From contig NZ_JACBNX010000002.1 in NCBI RefSeq assembly GCF_013403875.1, positions 62,001 through 126,000 on the forward strand: 64,000 nt of DNA, in the 5' to 3' direction. Position 1 is the stretch's first letter. Every line of letters begins with the position of its first letter. The notes under the pieces were generated by a model that worked only from the letters and a program-made list of their open reading frames with translations, was not told the origin of the DNA and searched no databases. This DNA is from Burkholderia guangdongensis. GTDB lineage: Bacteria > Pseudomonadota > Gammaproteobacteria > Burkholderiales > Burkholderiaceae. Shown here in pieces: positions 56,130 through 64,000 of this stretch. Position numbers and translations under genes: made by a program.

Positions 56130-56603
56130 ATGTCCGACGTCGAAAATCAACCGTTCTTCAACATTCAGCGCATCTACCTGAAGGATATGTCGCTCGAGCA
56201 GCCGAATTCGCCGGCGATCTTCCTCGAGCAGGACATGCCGTCGGTCGAGGTCGAGGTCGACGTGAAGGCGGAGCGTCTCGCGGAGAGCGTATTCGAGGTC
56301 GTCGTGTCGGGCACCGTGACCGCGAAAGTCAAGGACAAGGTCGCGTTCCTGATCGAAGCGAAGCAGGCCGGCATTTTCGACATCCGCAACATCCCGGCCG
56401 AGCAGCTCGACCCGCTCGTCGGCATCGCATGCCCGACGATCCTGTTCCCGTACCTGCGCTCGAACATCGCCGACGCGATCACGCGCGCCGGCTTCCCGCC
56501 GATCCATCTCGCCGAGATCAACTTCCAGGCGCTCTACGAGCAGCGTCTCTCGCAGATTCAGCAGCAGGGCTCGACCGTGCCGAACGGCGCGTCGCTGAAC
56601 TGA
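56130..56603 (+). CDS. secB: Protein-export chaperone SecB
   Basis: 157 aa tetrameric chaperone handing preproteins to Sec[27 protein letters not shown] and [32 protein letters not shown] are SecB hallmarks. ATG 56130 has TTTTTGGAGCC upstream. The order grxC-secB-gpsA is conserved in proteobacteria. Confidence 0.96.
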   Translation: MSDVENQPFFNIQRIYLKDMSLEQPNSPAIFLEQDMPSVEVEVDVKAERLAESVFEVVVSGTVTAKVKDKVAFLIEAKQAGIFDIRNIPAEQLDPLVGIACPTILFPYLRSNIADAITRAGFPPIHLAEINFQALYEQRLSQIQQQGSTVPNGASLN

Positions 56604-56692
56604 GCGCGACGCGCTCGCCGGTGCGACATGAAACCGTCCCTACGCATGCGTCGCTCGCCTCGTCGCGGGCGGGCGGCCCGGCGAGTGCCGGC

Positions 56693-57691
56693 ATGAAGGT
56701 CGCCGTCCTCGGCGCCGGCGCCTGGGGCACTGCGCTCGCCGGCCATCTGGCCGCGCGGCACGACACGCTGCTGTGGGCGCGTGACGCGGCGCTCGTCGCC
56801 GAGCTCGCCGCCCGGCATGAGAACGCCCGTTATCTGGGCGGCATCGCGCTGCCCGTGGCGCTGCGCTACGACGCGGATCTCGCCGCGGCGCTCGCGCACG
56901 GCGCCGCGGACGACGCGCTCTGCGTGATCGCCGCGCCGGTCGCCGGGCTGCGCGCGCTGTGCGGCGCGATGCGCGACGCGGGCTGCGTGCCCGCGCACGT
57001 CGTCTGGGTCTGCAAGGGCTTCGAGGCCGACACGCAATTGCTGCCGCATCAGGTGATCGCGGCCGAACTGCCCGATCAGCACAGCAACGGCGTGCTGTCC
57101 GGGCCGAGCTTCGCGCGCGAGGTCGGGCAGGGGCTGCCCGTCGCGCTGACCGTCGCGAGCGCGTCCGCCGCGTGCCGCGAGCGCACGCTCGCCGCGTTCC
57201 ATCACGGCGCGATGCGGATCTACACCGGCGACGACGTCGTCGGCGTCGAGGTCGGCGGCGCGGTGAAGAACGTGCTCGCGATCGCGACCGGCATCGCCGA
57301 TGGCCTCGGCCTCGGCCTCAACGCGCGCGCGGCGCTCGTCACGCGCGGCCTCGCGGAAATGACGCGGCTCGGTGTCGCGCTCGGCGGCCGCGCGGAAACC
57401 TTCACCGGCCTCACCGGCGTCGGCGATCTGATTCTGACCGCGACGGGCGACCTGTCGCGCAATCGCACGGTCGGCCTGCAGCTCGCGACCGGCCGCTCGC
57501 TCGCCGACATCCTCGGCGCGCTCGGCCACGTCGCCGAGGGCGTGCGCTGCGCGCAGGCGGTGCTGGCGATCGCGCGCGCGCATTCGATCGAAATGCCGAT
57601 CACCGAAGCGGTCTGCGGCGTGCTGTTCGACGGCGTCGCCGCGCGCGACGCGGTCAGCGGGTTGCTGCGCCGGGACGCGCGCGCCGAGTGA
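56693..57691 (+). CDS. gpsA: Glycerol-3-phosphate dehydrogenase [NAD(P)+]
   Basis: 332 aa cytoplasmic enzyme making sn-glycerol-3-phosphate for phospholipids. [18 protein letters not shown] nucleotide-binding motif, [15 protein letters not shown] near residue 145, catalytic Lys in [14 protein letters not shown] near 187 and [21 protein letters not shown] near 242. No SD sequence is obvious upstream of ATG 56693, 89 bp after secB. Confidence 0.94.
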   Translation: MKVAVLGAGAWGTALAGHLAARHDTLLWARDAALVAELAARHENARYLGGIALPVALRYDADLAAALAHGAADDALCVIAAPVAGLRALCGAMRDAGCVPAHVVWVCKGFEADTQLLPHQVIAAELPDQHSNGVLSGPSFAREVGQGLPVALTVASASAACRERTLAAFHHGAMRIYTGDDVVGVEVGGAVKNVLAIATGIADGLGLGLNARAALVTRGLAEMTRLGVALGGRAETFTGLTGVGDLILTATGDLSRNRTVGLQLATGRSLADILGALGHVAEGVRCAQAVLAIARAHSIEMPITEAVCGVLFDGVAARDAVSGLLRRDARAE

Positions 57692-57814
57692 GCGCCGGCG
57701 TTCGCCGTCGCGCGCAATGCGAACTACGCTGTAACTGACCGGCTCATCCGTTCGAACGCTGCATGGGCCGGCGCAAGCGCTGACGCGCCCACTCCGGTCG
57801 ACGGGAGGCCGCCC

Positions 57815-58363
57815 ATGTTGCAGATCGGTTCCACCACGCTCGACGCGCAAGTCGTCGACATCACGACGCTCGAGGTCGATGCGATCGTCAACGCGGCGAA
57901 CGGCTCGCTGCTCGGCGGAGGCGGCGTCGACGGCGCGATCCATCGCGCGGCCGGCCCGGGGCTTCTTGCCGAATGCGAGACGCTCGGCGGCTGCGCGAGC
58001 GGCGACGCGAAGCTCACGCGCGGCTACGCGCTCCCCGCGAAATACGTGATCCACGCGGTCGGCCCGGTGTGGCACGGCGGCGCGCGCGGCGAGCGCGAGC
58101 TGCTCGCGTCATGCTACCGGCGCGCGATCGAACTCGCCGAAGCGCAGCGCTGCGCGTCGCTCGCGTTCCCCGCGATCAGCTGCGGGATCTATCGCTATCC
58201 GGCCGAGCAGGCGGTCGACGTCGCGCTCGGCACGGTCGTCGGCATGCTGCCGCAAGCGCCGCATCTCGCGCGCGTCGTGTTCGCGTGCTTTTCGTCCGAC
58301 ATGCTCGCGCTCTACCGCGCGGCGCTCGCGCGCGTTCAGGCGCCGCCGTCGAAGCCGGCCTGA
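57815..58363 (+). CDS. Macrodomain protein (O-acetyl-ADP-ribose deacetylase-like)
   Basis: 182 aa stand-alone macrodomain. ADP-ribose-binding [27 protein letters not shown] (about residues 23-49) and [10 protein letters not shown] near residue 128 match the YmdB/MacroD type. Removes acetyl or ADP-ribose groups from ADP-ribose conjugates. Its last 28 bp overlap the convergent trmL gene. Confidence 0.9.
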   Translation: MLQIGSTTLDAQVVDITTLEVDAIVNAANGSLLGGGGVDGAIHRAAGPGLLAECETLGGCASGDAKLTRGYALPAKYVIHAVGPVWHGGARGERELLASCYRRAIELAEAQRCASLAFPAISCGIYRYPAEQAVDVALGTVVGMLPQAPHLARVVFACFSSDMLALYRAALARVQAPPSKPA

Positions 58364-58806
58364 CGCCACGCCTCGAACACGACGACCGCGACCGTATTCG
58401 ACAGATTCAGGCTCCGGTTGCCCGGCCGCATCGGCAGGCGCACGCGCTGCGCGTTCGGGAAGCGTTCGAGCAGGTCCGCCGGCAGGCCGCGCGTCTCCGC
58501 GCCGAACACGAACCAGTCGCCCGGCAGGAACGCATGGTCGTGAAAGCGGCCCGAGCCGCGCGTCGTGAACGCGAACATCCGCGCGGGATCGGGTGCTTCG
58601 GCCGCGACGAACGCGTGCCAGTCCTGGTGCACGCGCATCTGCGCATATTCGTGATAGTCGAGGCCGGCGCGGCGCATCTTCGCGTCGTCGAGCGGAAAGC
58701 CGAGTGGCTCGATCAGGTGCAGCCGCGCGCCGGTGTTCGCGCACAGGCGGATCACGTTGCCGGTGTTCGGCGGAATTTCGGGTTCGACGAGGACGACGTT
58801 GAACAT
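58336..58806 (-). CDS. trmL: tRNA (cytidine(34)-2'-O)-methyltransferase
   Basis: 156 aa SPOUT methyltransferase modifying the wobble base of tRNA-Leu. [46 protein letters not shown] and [27 protein letters not shown] are diagnostic. ATG 58806 chosen; the frame is open far upstream through comF. Ends inside the macrodomain gene's 3' end. Confidence 0.94.
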   Translation of the reverse strand: MFNVVLVEPEIPPNTGNVIRLCANTGARLHLIEPLGFPLDDAKMRRAGLDYHEYAQMRVHQDWHAFVAAEAPDPARMFAFTTRGSGRFHDHAFLPGDWFVFGAETRGLPADLLERFPNAQRVRLPMRPGNRSLNLSNTVAVVVFEAWRQAGFDGGA

Positions 58807-58856
58807 GATTCGGTCTCGGGCATCAGCGACTGCGAACAGTCGGGTGTAACGATCGG

Positions 58857-59630
58857 TCAATCTTTGGCGGTGCGCAGCGCGACGAGATTCGTCACGCGCC
58901 GCGCGCCCGCCGCCTTCAAAGCCTGCGCCGCCGCCGCGAGCGTCGCGCCGGACGTCATCACGTCGTCGACGAGCGCGACGTGGCGGCCGGCGACGTCGTG
59001 CGCGACCGCGAACGCCGATGCGACATTGTCGCGCCGCGCGCGCACGGCGAGCCGCGATTGCGGCGCGGTCCGCGCGACGCGCACGAGCAGCGTCGCCGAC
59101 GCGCGCACGCCAAGCCGGCGCGCAAGCGGCCGCGCGATCGCCCACGCCTGGTTGTAGCCGCGCGCCGCGAGCCGTTCGCGCGCGAGCGGCACCGGCGCGA
59201 CTACGTCGAAGCCGTGCCGCGCGCCGTGCGCATCGTCGACGAGCCGCGCGAGCCGGCCCGCGAACTCGGCGCCGAGCGCGAGCCGCGCATGAAACTTCAG
59301 CGCCCGCGCGAGCGTGTCGACCGGCGCGCGATAGTCGGCGAGCGCGAGCGTCGCGTCGAACGGCGGCGCGTCGGCGCGGCACGCGTCGCACCGGTAGCCG
59401 GCCGCGCGGCGCGACCGCCCGGGCGCGAGCGGCGCCGCGCAGACGACGCAGCGCACGCGCGCTTCGTTCCAGTACGCGGCATCGCAAACGGCGCAGATCG
59501 CAGGATGTGACAAATTGCCGCACAGTGCGCAGCGATTCGGCAGCGCGATCGTCGCGATGCGCGCGGCGAGCGTGCCGATTCGCGACAACCGCACGCGCAT
59601 CGCCGGCGGCAGGACGGGACGACGATGCAT
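58857..59630 (-). CDS. comF: ComF-family phosphoribosyltransferase
   Basis: 257 aa. N-terminal zinc-binding cysteines (CALCG, CAVC, CVVC, CDAC, about residues 33-105), and the C-terminal phosphoribosyltransferase motif HVALVDDVMTSGATLAAAA (about 215-233). ComF proteins assist DNA uptake in naturally competent bacteria. AAGGAG precedes ATG 59630. Divergent from the BioC-like gene; together with comM in this window it hints at natural competence (inference). Confidence 0.9.
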   Translation of the reverse strand: MHRRPVLPPAMRVRLSRIGTLAARIATIALPNRCALCGNLSHPAICAVCDAAYWNEARVRCVVCAAPLAPGRSRRAAGYRCDACRADAPPFDATLALADYRAPVDTLARALKFHARLALGAEFAGRLARLVDDAHGARHGFDVVAPVPLARERLAARGYNQAWAIARPLARRLGVRASATLLVRVARTAPQSRLAVRARRDNVASAFAVAHDVAGRHVALVDDVMTSGATLAAAAQALKAAGARRVTNLVALRTAKD

Positions 59631-59724
59631 CCGGATGCTCCTTCGAGGCAAGGCCGCTGCCCCGCGTCGCTGAAGCGGGCGGGGCGAGCGAGTATACTTC
59701 GGGCTCTTCGCCAGTGTGCCCGAC

Positions 59725-60690
59725 ATGTCGCCAGTCTCTCCCTCACCTAGCCGTCCGGCCTATGATTCCCGGCGCCTGCGGCGGATCTTCGATCGCCGCG
59801 CCGACGCATTCGACGCGGTCGCGTTCCTGCCGCGCGAGATCGCGCAGCGGATGAACGAGCGTCTCGAATACATCAAGGTGACCCCCGCGAGCGTGCTCGA
59901 TGCCGGCTGCGGCGCGGGCGACGACCTGCCGGCGCTGCGCGCGCGCTTTCCGGAGGCGCCGGTGTTCGGCGTCGACGTATCCGGCGCGATGCTCGCGCGC
60001 GCGGGCCAGCGCGAGGCCGCGCAGACCGACTGGCGCCGCTGGCTGCCGGCGTCGCTCGGCCGTGCGCTGGGCCAGCGCGGGCCGCGCGTCGCGCAGGCCG
60101 ATTTCTCGTCGCTGCCGTTCGCGGCCGGCGCGTTCGACCTGATCTGGTCGAATCTCGCGCTGCACTGGCATTCGCGCCCGGACGCGGTGTTTCCCGAATG
60201 GCAGCGCGTGCTGCGCGTGAACGGCCTGCTGATGTTCAGCACGCTCGGCCCGGACACGCTGCGCGAGCTGCGCGCGGCGTACGCGCAAGCGGAGGCGACG
60301 CTCGGCCTCGCGCCGGCCGGCGCGCGCGTGATCGATTTCGTCGACATGCACGATCTCGGCGACATGCTCGTCGAGAGCGGCTTCGAGATCCCGGTGATGG
60401 ACCAGGAAGTGCTGACGATCACGTACCAGTCTCCCGAATCGCTGCTGGCCGACGTGCGCCGCTGGGGCGCGTATCCGTTCGAGCGCGCGGCGCCGCGCGG
60501 CGCGACGCGGCGCTTCCGGCGCGCGCTCGGCGACGCGCTCGACGCGCGCCGGCGCGACGACGGCACGATTGCGCTGACGTTCGAGGTGATCTACGGGCAC
60601 GCGTGGAAGGCGGTGCCGCGCACGACGCCGGAAGGCCACGGAATCGTGCGGATCGAGGATATCGGCAAGGGGCGCCCGAAGAATCGCTGA
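59725..60690 (+). CDS. SAM-dependent methyltransferase (BioC-like)
   Basis: 321 aa class I methyltransferase: SVLDAGCGAGDDLPALRARFP (about residues 52-72), VFGVDVSGAMLARA, and DLIWSNLALHWHSRPDAVFPEWQRVLRVNGLLMFSTLGPDTLRELR, which strongly resembles BioC malonyl-ACP O-methyltransferase. No other biotin genes are adjacent. A GTG at 59716 could add three residues. Also in the same fold group: NDUFAF5-like hydroxylases/methyltransferases for respiratory complex I assembly. Confidence 0.75.
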   Translation: MSPVSPSPSRPAYDSRRLRRIFDRRADAFDAVAFLPREIAQRMNERLEYIKVTPASVLDAGCGAGDDLPALRARFPEAPVFGVDVSGAMLARAGQREAAQTDWRRWLPASLGRALGQRGPRVAQADFSSLPFAAGAFDLIWSNLALHWHSRPDAVFPEWQRVLRVNGLLMFSTLGPDTLRELRAAYAQAEATLGLAPAGARVIDFVDMHDLGDMLVESGFEIPVMDQEVLTITYQSPESLLADVRRWGAYPFERAAPRGATRRFRRALGDALDARRRDDGTIALTFEVIYGHAWKAVPRTTPEGHGIVRIEDIGKGRPKNR

Positions 60691-60807
60691 TGCAGTAAAG
60701 AAGGGTTTCGTTATGGTGGGAATTAGCGGCGCGGGCTAATGCGAAAAACCCCGCCGGAACGGCGCGGAACCTTGTCGCGCTTGGCTTGCGGGCCGGTCGC
60801 CGCTTGC

Positions 60808-60836
60808 TTGTGGATGCCATTGAACGCGCCTATAAT
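60808..60836 (+). promoter_or_regulatory. Sigma-70 promoter of the DUF2244-coxB-ctaD operon
   Basis: TTGTGG (-35), 17-bp spacer, TATAAT (-10) at 60831-60836, about 90 bp upstream of the DUF2244 gene. Confidence 0.75.
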
Positions 60837-60846
60837 GCGTCAGCCT

Positions 60847-60879
60847 GCCGCCCTTGGGATCCCCGCAATACGGGGCGGC
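60847..60879 (+). other. Structured leader of the cox operon
   Basis: Just after the promoter, CCCCG-CAATA-CGGGG hairpin (60861-60875) nested in GCCG (60847) / CGGC (60876-60879) arms; it would fold in the 5' leader. Confidence 0.4.
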
Positions 60880-60925
60880 GAGCTCGATGCAGGCATGCAT
60901 CGCATGCCATTCGCGTGAGACGGCG

Positions 60926-61411
60926 ATGGACGCAGCGAAAGTTTCGACGGAAGCGACGGAGGCGGAACCGGTCCTCGAGGATTGGCTGATGAAGCGCAAC
61001 TGCTCGGTGTCGCCGCGTCAGTTCGTGCTGTTTTACGCGTCGCTCGCGGCTGTCTCGCTGGCGATCGCGGCGTCGATGATATGGCGGGGGGCGTGGCTCG
61101 TGGCGCCCTTCACCGGAATCGAGCTGCTGGCGGTGGGTGTCGCGTTCGCGATCTACGCACGCCATGCGGTCGACTACGAACGCATCAGGCTGTTTCCGCA
61201 TCGGCTCGTGATCGAGCGGATGAATGCGGAGCGGCTCACGCAGATCGAATTCAACCCGCGCTGGGTGCGGGTCGAGTCGGGCGCGACGCCTCGCGATCCG
61301 ATTCGGCTGGTGTCGCGTGGGCAGACCGTTGTGATCGGGCAGCATCTCGCGCAGTACCAGCGCGTGCAGTTCGCCCGGACGCTGCGCGCATCGCTCAGGC
61401 GCTGCGGCTGA
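60926..61411 (+). CDS. DUF2244 domain membrane protein
   Basis: 161 aa. Two membrane helices (about residues 32-50 and 58-78; VLFYASLAAVSLAIAASMIW and FTGIELLAVGVAFAIYA) and a C-terminal soluble domain (FNPRWVRVESGATPRDPIRLVSRGQTVVIGQHL). This family is often found directly before cytochrome c oxidase subunit II in betaproteobacteria and may help oxidase assembly; function is not established. Start chosen at ATG 60926 for family length. Confidence 0.85.
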   Translation: MDAAKVSTEATEAEPVLEDWLMKRNCSVSPRQFVLFYASLAAVSLAIAASMIWRGAWLVAPFTGIELLAVGVAFAIYARHAVDYERIRLFPHRLVIERMNAERLTQIEFNPRWVRVESGATPRDPIRLVSRGQTVVIGQHLAQYQRVQFARTLRASLRRCG

Positions 61412-61460
61412 GGGGGCGGTCCGGGTTGCGCGGGCGGCTCGCGACGGGGGGAGGCTTTGA

Positions 61461-63053
61461 ATGGAAATTTTGGGTAAGGAAGCTATGAAAACAATCAAGC
61501 GAGCCCTCACGGGCGTGCTGGCATGCAGCGGATTGCTCTTCGCCGGTTCCGCTCTGGCAGTCGGAGACGTCCCGGGTGGCCCCAGCGTCAACGGGATCAA
61601 TTTCCAGCCGCCTGTCACGAAGATCGCAGAGGAGCTCTACAACCTCCACGCGATGATGCTGGTGCTGTGTACGGTGATCTTCGTCGTCGTGTTCGGCGTG
61701 ATGTTCTATTCGATCTTCGCGCACCGCAAATCGAAGGGCTTCAAGGCCGCCCATTTCCATGAAAGCACGACCGTCGAAATCATCTGGACGATCGTTCCGT
61801 TCATCATCGTCGTGCTGATGGCGCTGCCGGCCACGAAGACGGTCGTCGCGATGAAGGACACGACGAACGCCGATCTGACGATCAAGGTCACCGGCTACCA
61901 GTGGAAGTGGGGCTACGACTACGTGAAGGGCCCGGGCGAAGGCATCGGCTTCCTGTCGACCCTCATTACCCCGCGCAGCGAAGTCGACGGCCAGAAGCCG
62001 ATCACCGACACCTATCTGCAGGAAGTCGATCACCCGCTCGTCGTGCCGGTCAACAAGAAGATCCGCATCATCACGACCGCGAACGACGTCGTTCACTCGT
62101 GGTACGTGCCCGCGTTCGGCGTGAAGCAGGATGCGATTCCGGGCTTCGTGCGCGACACGTGGTTCAAGGCCGAGAAGACCGGCACCTATCGCGGCTTCTG
62201 TACCGAACTGTGCGGCAAGGAACACGCGTTCATGCCGGTCGTGGTCGAGGTGCTGTCGGACGAAGACTACGCGAAGTGGGTCAGCGACGAGAAGGCGAAG
62301 ATGGCCAGCGCGACGCTCGATCCGAACAAGACTTACACGATGGCCGAACTGATGTCGCACGGCGAGGACGTCTACAAGGCGAACTGCGCGGCGTGCCACC
62401 AGGCGAACGGCAAGGGCCTCGGCGCATTCCCGGCGCTCGACGGCAGCCCGATCGCGAACGGCCCGATCGCCGGCCACCTGACGCGCGTGCTGCAGGGCAA
62501 GGGCGCGATGCCGTCGTGGGCGTCGCTGTCGGACGTCGACATCGCGTCGGTGATCACGTTCGAGCGCAACTCGTGGGGCAACCACAAGGGCGACATGCTG
62601 CAACCGAAGCAGGTCGCGGCCGCGCGTAACGGCCAGATGCCGACGGACACCGCGGGCGGTGCCGCGCCGGCGGAAGCCGCAGCGGCAGCACCGGCCGCCG
62701 CGTCCGCAGCCGATGCATCGCAGCAGGCCGCAGCGAGCACGGCGCTGTCGACGATCTATTTCGACACCGGCAAGAGCACGCTGCCGGCCGACGCGCAGAA
62801 GTCGATCGCCGCGGCGGCCGACTACGCGAAGGCGCATCCGGACGCGAAGCTCGCGGTGTCGGGCTTCACCGACAAGACGGGCTCGGCCGATGCGAACGCG
62901 GAGCTGTCGAAGCACCGCGCGCAGGCCGTGCGCGACGCGCTGAAGGCCGCGGGTGTCGCGGAAGACCGCATCGTTCTGAAGAAGCCGGAAACGATCACGG
63001 GCGGGGCGGACGCGAAGGAAGCGCGCCGTGTCGAGATCGGGCCGGCGGCCTGA
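61461..63053 (+). CDS. coxB: Cytochrome c oxidase subunit II, fused to cytochrome c and OmpA-like domains
   Basis: 530 aa. Signal peptide, two membrane helices (about residues 60-85 and 105-127), cupredoxin CuA domain with GFCTELCGKEHAFM (about 243-257), a cytochrome c domain with haem motif CAACH near residue 308, an Ala-rich linker (395-425), then an OmpA-like C-terminal domain (about 428-530; IYFDTGKSTLPADAQKSIAAAADYAKAHP). The last domain is an unusual addition and could bind peptidoglycan. ATG 61461 has GGGGGAGG upstream; ATG 61485 with AAGGAAG is an alternative. Confidence 0.94.
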   Translation: MEILGKEAMKTIKRALTGVLACSGLLFAGSALAVGDVPGGPSVNGINFQPPVTKIAEELYNLHAMMLVLCTVIFVVVFGVMFYSIFAHRKSKGFKAAHFHESTTVEIIWTIVPFIIVVLMALPATKTVVAMKDTTNADLTIKVTGYQWKWGYDYVKGPGEGIGFLSTLITPRSEVDGQKPITDTYLQEVDHPLVVPVNKKIRIITTANDVVHSWYVPAFGVKQDAIPGFVRDTWFKAEKTGTYRGFCTELCGKEHAFMPVVVEVLSDEDYAKWVSDEKAKMASATLDPNKTYTMAELMSHGEDVYKANCAACHQANGKGLGAFPALDGSPIANGPIAGHLTRVLQGKGAMPSWASLSDVDIASVITFERNSWGNHKGDMLQPKQVAAARNGQMPTDTAGGAAPAEAAAAAPAAASAADASQQAAASTALSTIYFDTGKSTLPADAQKSIAAAADYAKAHPDAKLAVSGFTDKTGSADANAELSKHRAQAVRDALKAAGVAEDRIVLKKPETITGGADAKEARRVEIGPAA

Positions 63054-63096
63054 CGTGTCGTTGTGTTTGTCGACGTATTCGCATTAGGAGATTCTC

Positions 63097-64000
63097 ATGT
63101 CTAGCATCGGGCACGACGTAGCCGCGGGCCACGCGCACGACGACCACGCGCACGAAACGCCTCACGGCTGGCGGCGCTGGCTGTATGCCACCAACCACAA
63201 GGACATCGGTACGCTGTACCTGCTGTTCTCGTTCATCATGTTCCTGTCGGGCGGCGTGATGGCGCTCGGCATCCGCGCCGAGCTGTTCGAGCCGGGCCTG
63301 CAGATCATGCGGCCGGAGTTCTTCAACCAGCTCACCACGATGCATGGCCTGATCATGGTGTTCGGCGCGATCATGCCGGCGTTCGTCGGCTTCGCGAACT
63401 GGATGATTCCGCTGCAGATCGGCGCGTCGGACATGGCGTTCGCGCGGATGAACAACTTCAGCTTCTGGCTGCTGCCGGTCGCGGCCGTGCTGCTCGTCGG
63501 TTCGTTCTTCGCGCCGGGCGGCGCGACGGCCGCCGGCTGGACGCTGTACGCGCCGCTGTCGACGCAGATGGGCCCGGGCATGGACTTCGCGATCTTCGCG
63601 GTGCACATCATGGGCGCGTCGTCGATCATGGGCGGGATCAACATCGTCGTGACGATCCTGAACATGCGCGCGCCGGGCATGACGCTGATGAAGATGCCGA
63701 TGTTCGCGTGGACGTGGCTGATCACCGCCTATCTGCTGATCGCGGTGATGCCGGTTCTCGCGGGCGCGATCACGATGGTGCTGTTCGACCGCCACTTCGG
63801 CACGTCGTTCTTCAGCGCGGCAGGCGGCGGCGACCCGGTGATGTACCAGCACATCTTCTGGTTCTTCGGCCACCCCGAGGTGTACATCATGATTCTGCCG
63901 GCGTTCGGGATCGTGTCGCAGGTGATCCCGGCGTTCGCGCGCAAGACGCTGTTCGGCTATAGCTCGATGGTCTACGCGACCTCGTCGATCGCGATCCTGT
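63097..64000 (+). CDS. ctaD: Cytochrome c oxidase subunit I (partial, runs off the window)
   Basis: About 301 residues are present; no stop before the right edge. N-terminal WLYATNHKDIGTLYLLFSF, low-spin haem ligand in QLTTMHGLIMVFGA (near residue 82), and the haem-copper HPEVYIMILPAFG segment with the CuB-His/Tyr pair (near residue 262) identify the aa3-type catalytic subunit. AGGAG lies upstream of ATG 63097, 43 bp after coxB. Contains the proton-pumping oxidase active site together with CoxB. Confidence 0.96.
   Translation, partial: MSSIGHDVAAGHAHDDHAHETPHGWRRWLYATNHKDIGTLYLLFSFIMFLSGGVMALGIRAELFEPGLQIMRPEFFNQLTTMHGLIMVFGAIMPAFVGFANWMIPLQIGASDMAFARMNNFSFWLLPVAAVLLVGSFFAPGGATAAGWTLYAPLSTQMGPGMDFAIFAVHIMGASSIMGGINIVVTILNMRAPGMTLMKMPMFAWTWLITAYLLIAVMPVLAGAITMVLFDRHFGTSFFSAAGGGDPVMYQHIFWFFGHPEVYIMILPAFGIVSQVIPAFARKTLFGYSSMVYATSSIAIL

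Noticed and set aside
60735..60765. Leftward rho-independent terminator (GC stem followed by TTTTT on the minus strand)
   Set aside because: One mismatch in the stem and no leftward gene ends here; kept out as unsupported.

Overview
The window is GC-rich, densely coded chromosomal DNA of a betaproteobacterium, almost certainly Burkholderia (sensu lato). Evidence: the dacC-dat-ybeD...lipB-lipA block, gshA-gshB followed by EIIA(Man)-HPr-EI, glnK-amtB divergent from ubiK, coxB-ctaD preceded by a DUF2244 gene, a Gram-negative porin, and codons dominated by GCG, CTG and GAC. No rRNA, tRNA, CRISPR array, insertion sequence or phage gene was recognised. Fifty-nine protein genes are called; the last (ctaD) runs off the right edge.

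Layout. 0-3.7 kb: an MCE/Mla-type lipid-transport operon (STAS-permease, ATPase, MCE protein, lipoprotein). 3.9-11.1 kb: housekeeping genes (2Fe-2S ferredoxin, hydrolase, D,D-carboxypeptidase, D-amino-acid aminotransferase, YbeD, LysR regulator, DUF2917 protein, lipB-lipA). 11.2-12.1 kb: esterase. 12.2-22.7 kb: an accessory catabolic locus (below). 22.8-29.3 kb: lipoprotein/LuxR pair, gamma-glutamyltransferase, LysR. 29.5-40.3 kb: a pim-like dicarboxylyl-CoA beta-oxidation operon followed by dctA, dctB, dctD. 40.4-46.4 kb: TlpA-like thioredoxin, lipoprotein, comM, ubiK, glnK-amtB. 46.6-51.8 kb: gshA, gshB and a regulatory PTS. 51.8-60.7 kb: moeB/thiF-like, ctpA, gpmA, rhodanese-grxC-secB-gpsA, macrodomain protein, trmL, comF, BioC-like methyltransferase. 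60.9-64 kb: DUF2244, coxB, ctaD.

The most interesting region is 12.2-22.7 kb. An AcoR-like sigma-54 activator (18703-20754) lies between two divergent sets of genes. I find textbook -24/-12 elements (TGGCAYG-N4-TTGC) in front of the leftward operon (18365-18379), in front of a Tat-exported HiPIP (20943-20957) and in front of a porin (21429-21443). Two clusters of a shared dyad, TGCGACA-N2-TGTCGCA, sit at enhancer distance from the first two promoters. The leftward operon encodes a TPP-dependent acetoin-dehydrogenase-like E1 alpha/beta, an E2 split into a free lipoyl-domain protein and a free acyltransferase domain with no E1/E3-binding domain, a lipoate-ligase-like protein, and a periplasmic two-subunit GMC dehydrogenase with no cytochrome subunit. 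I infer a complete module: porin (uptake), periplasmic GMC oxidation with HiPIP as possible electron acceptor, then cytoplasmic cleavage to an acyl-CoA. The substrate is unknown; an acetoin/diol-type compound is only a guess.

Sigma-54 control recurs: dctA has a -24/-12 element with upstream palindromes (expected DctD targets), and glnK-amtB has both an NtrC-type site and a -24/-12 element.
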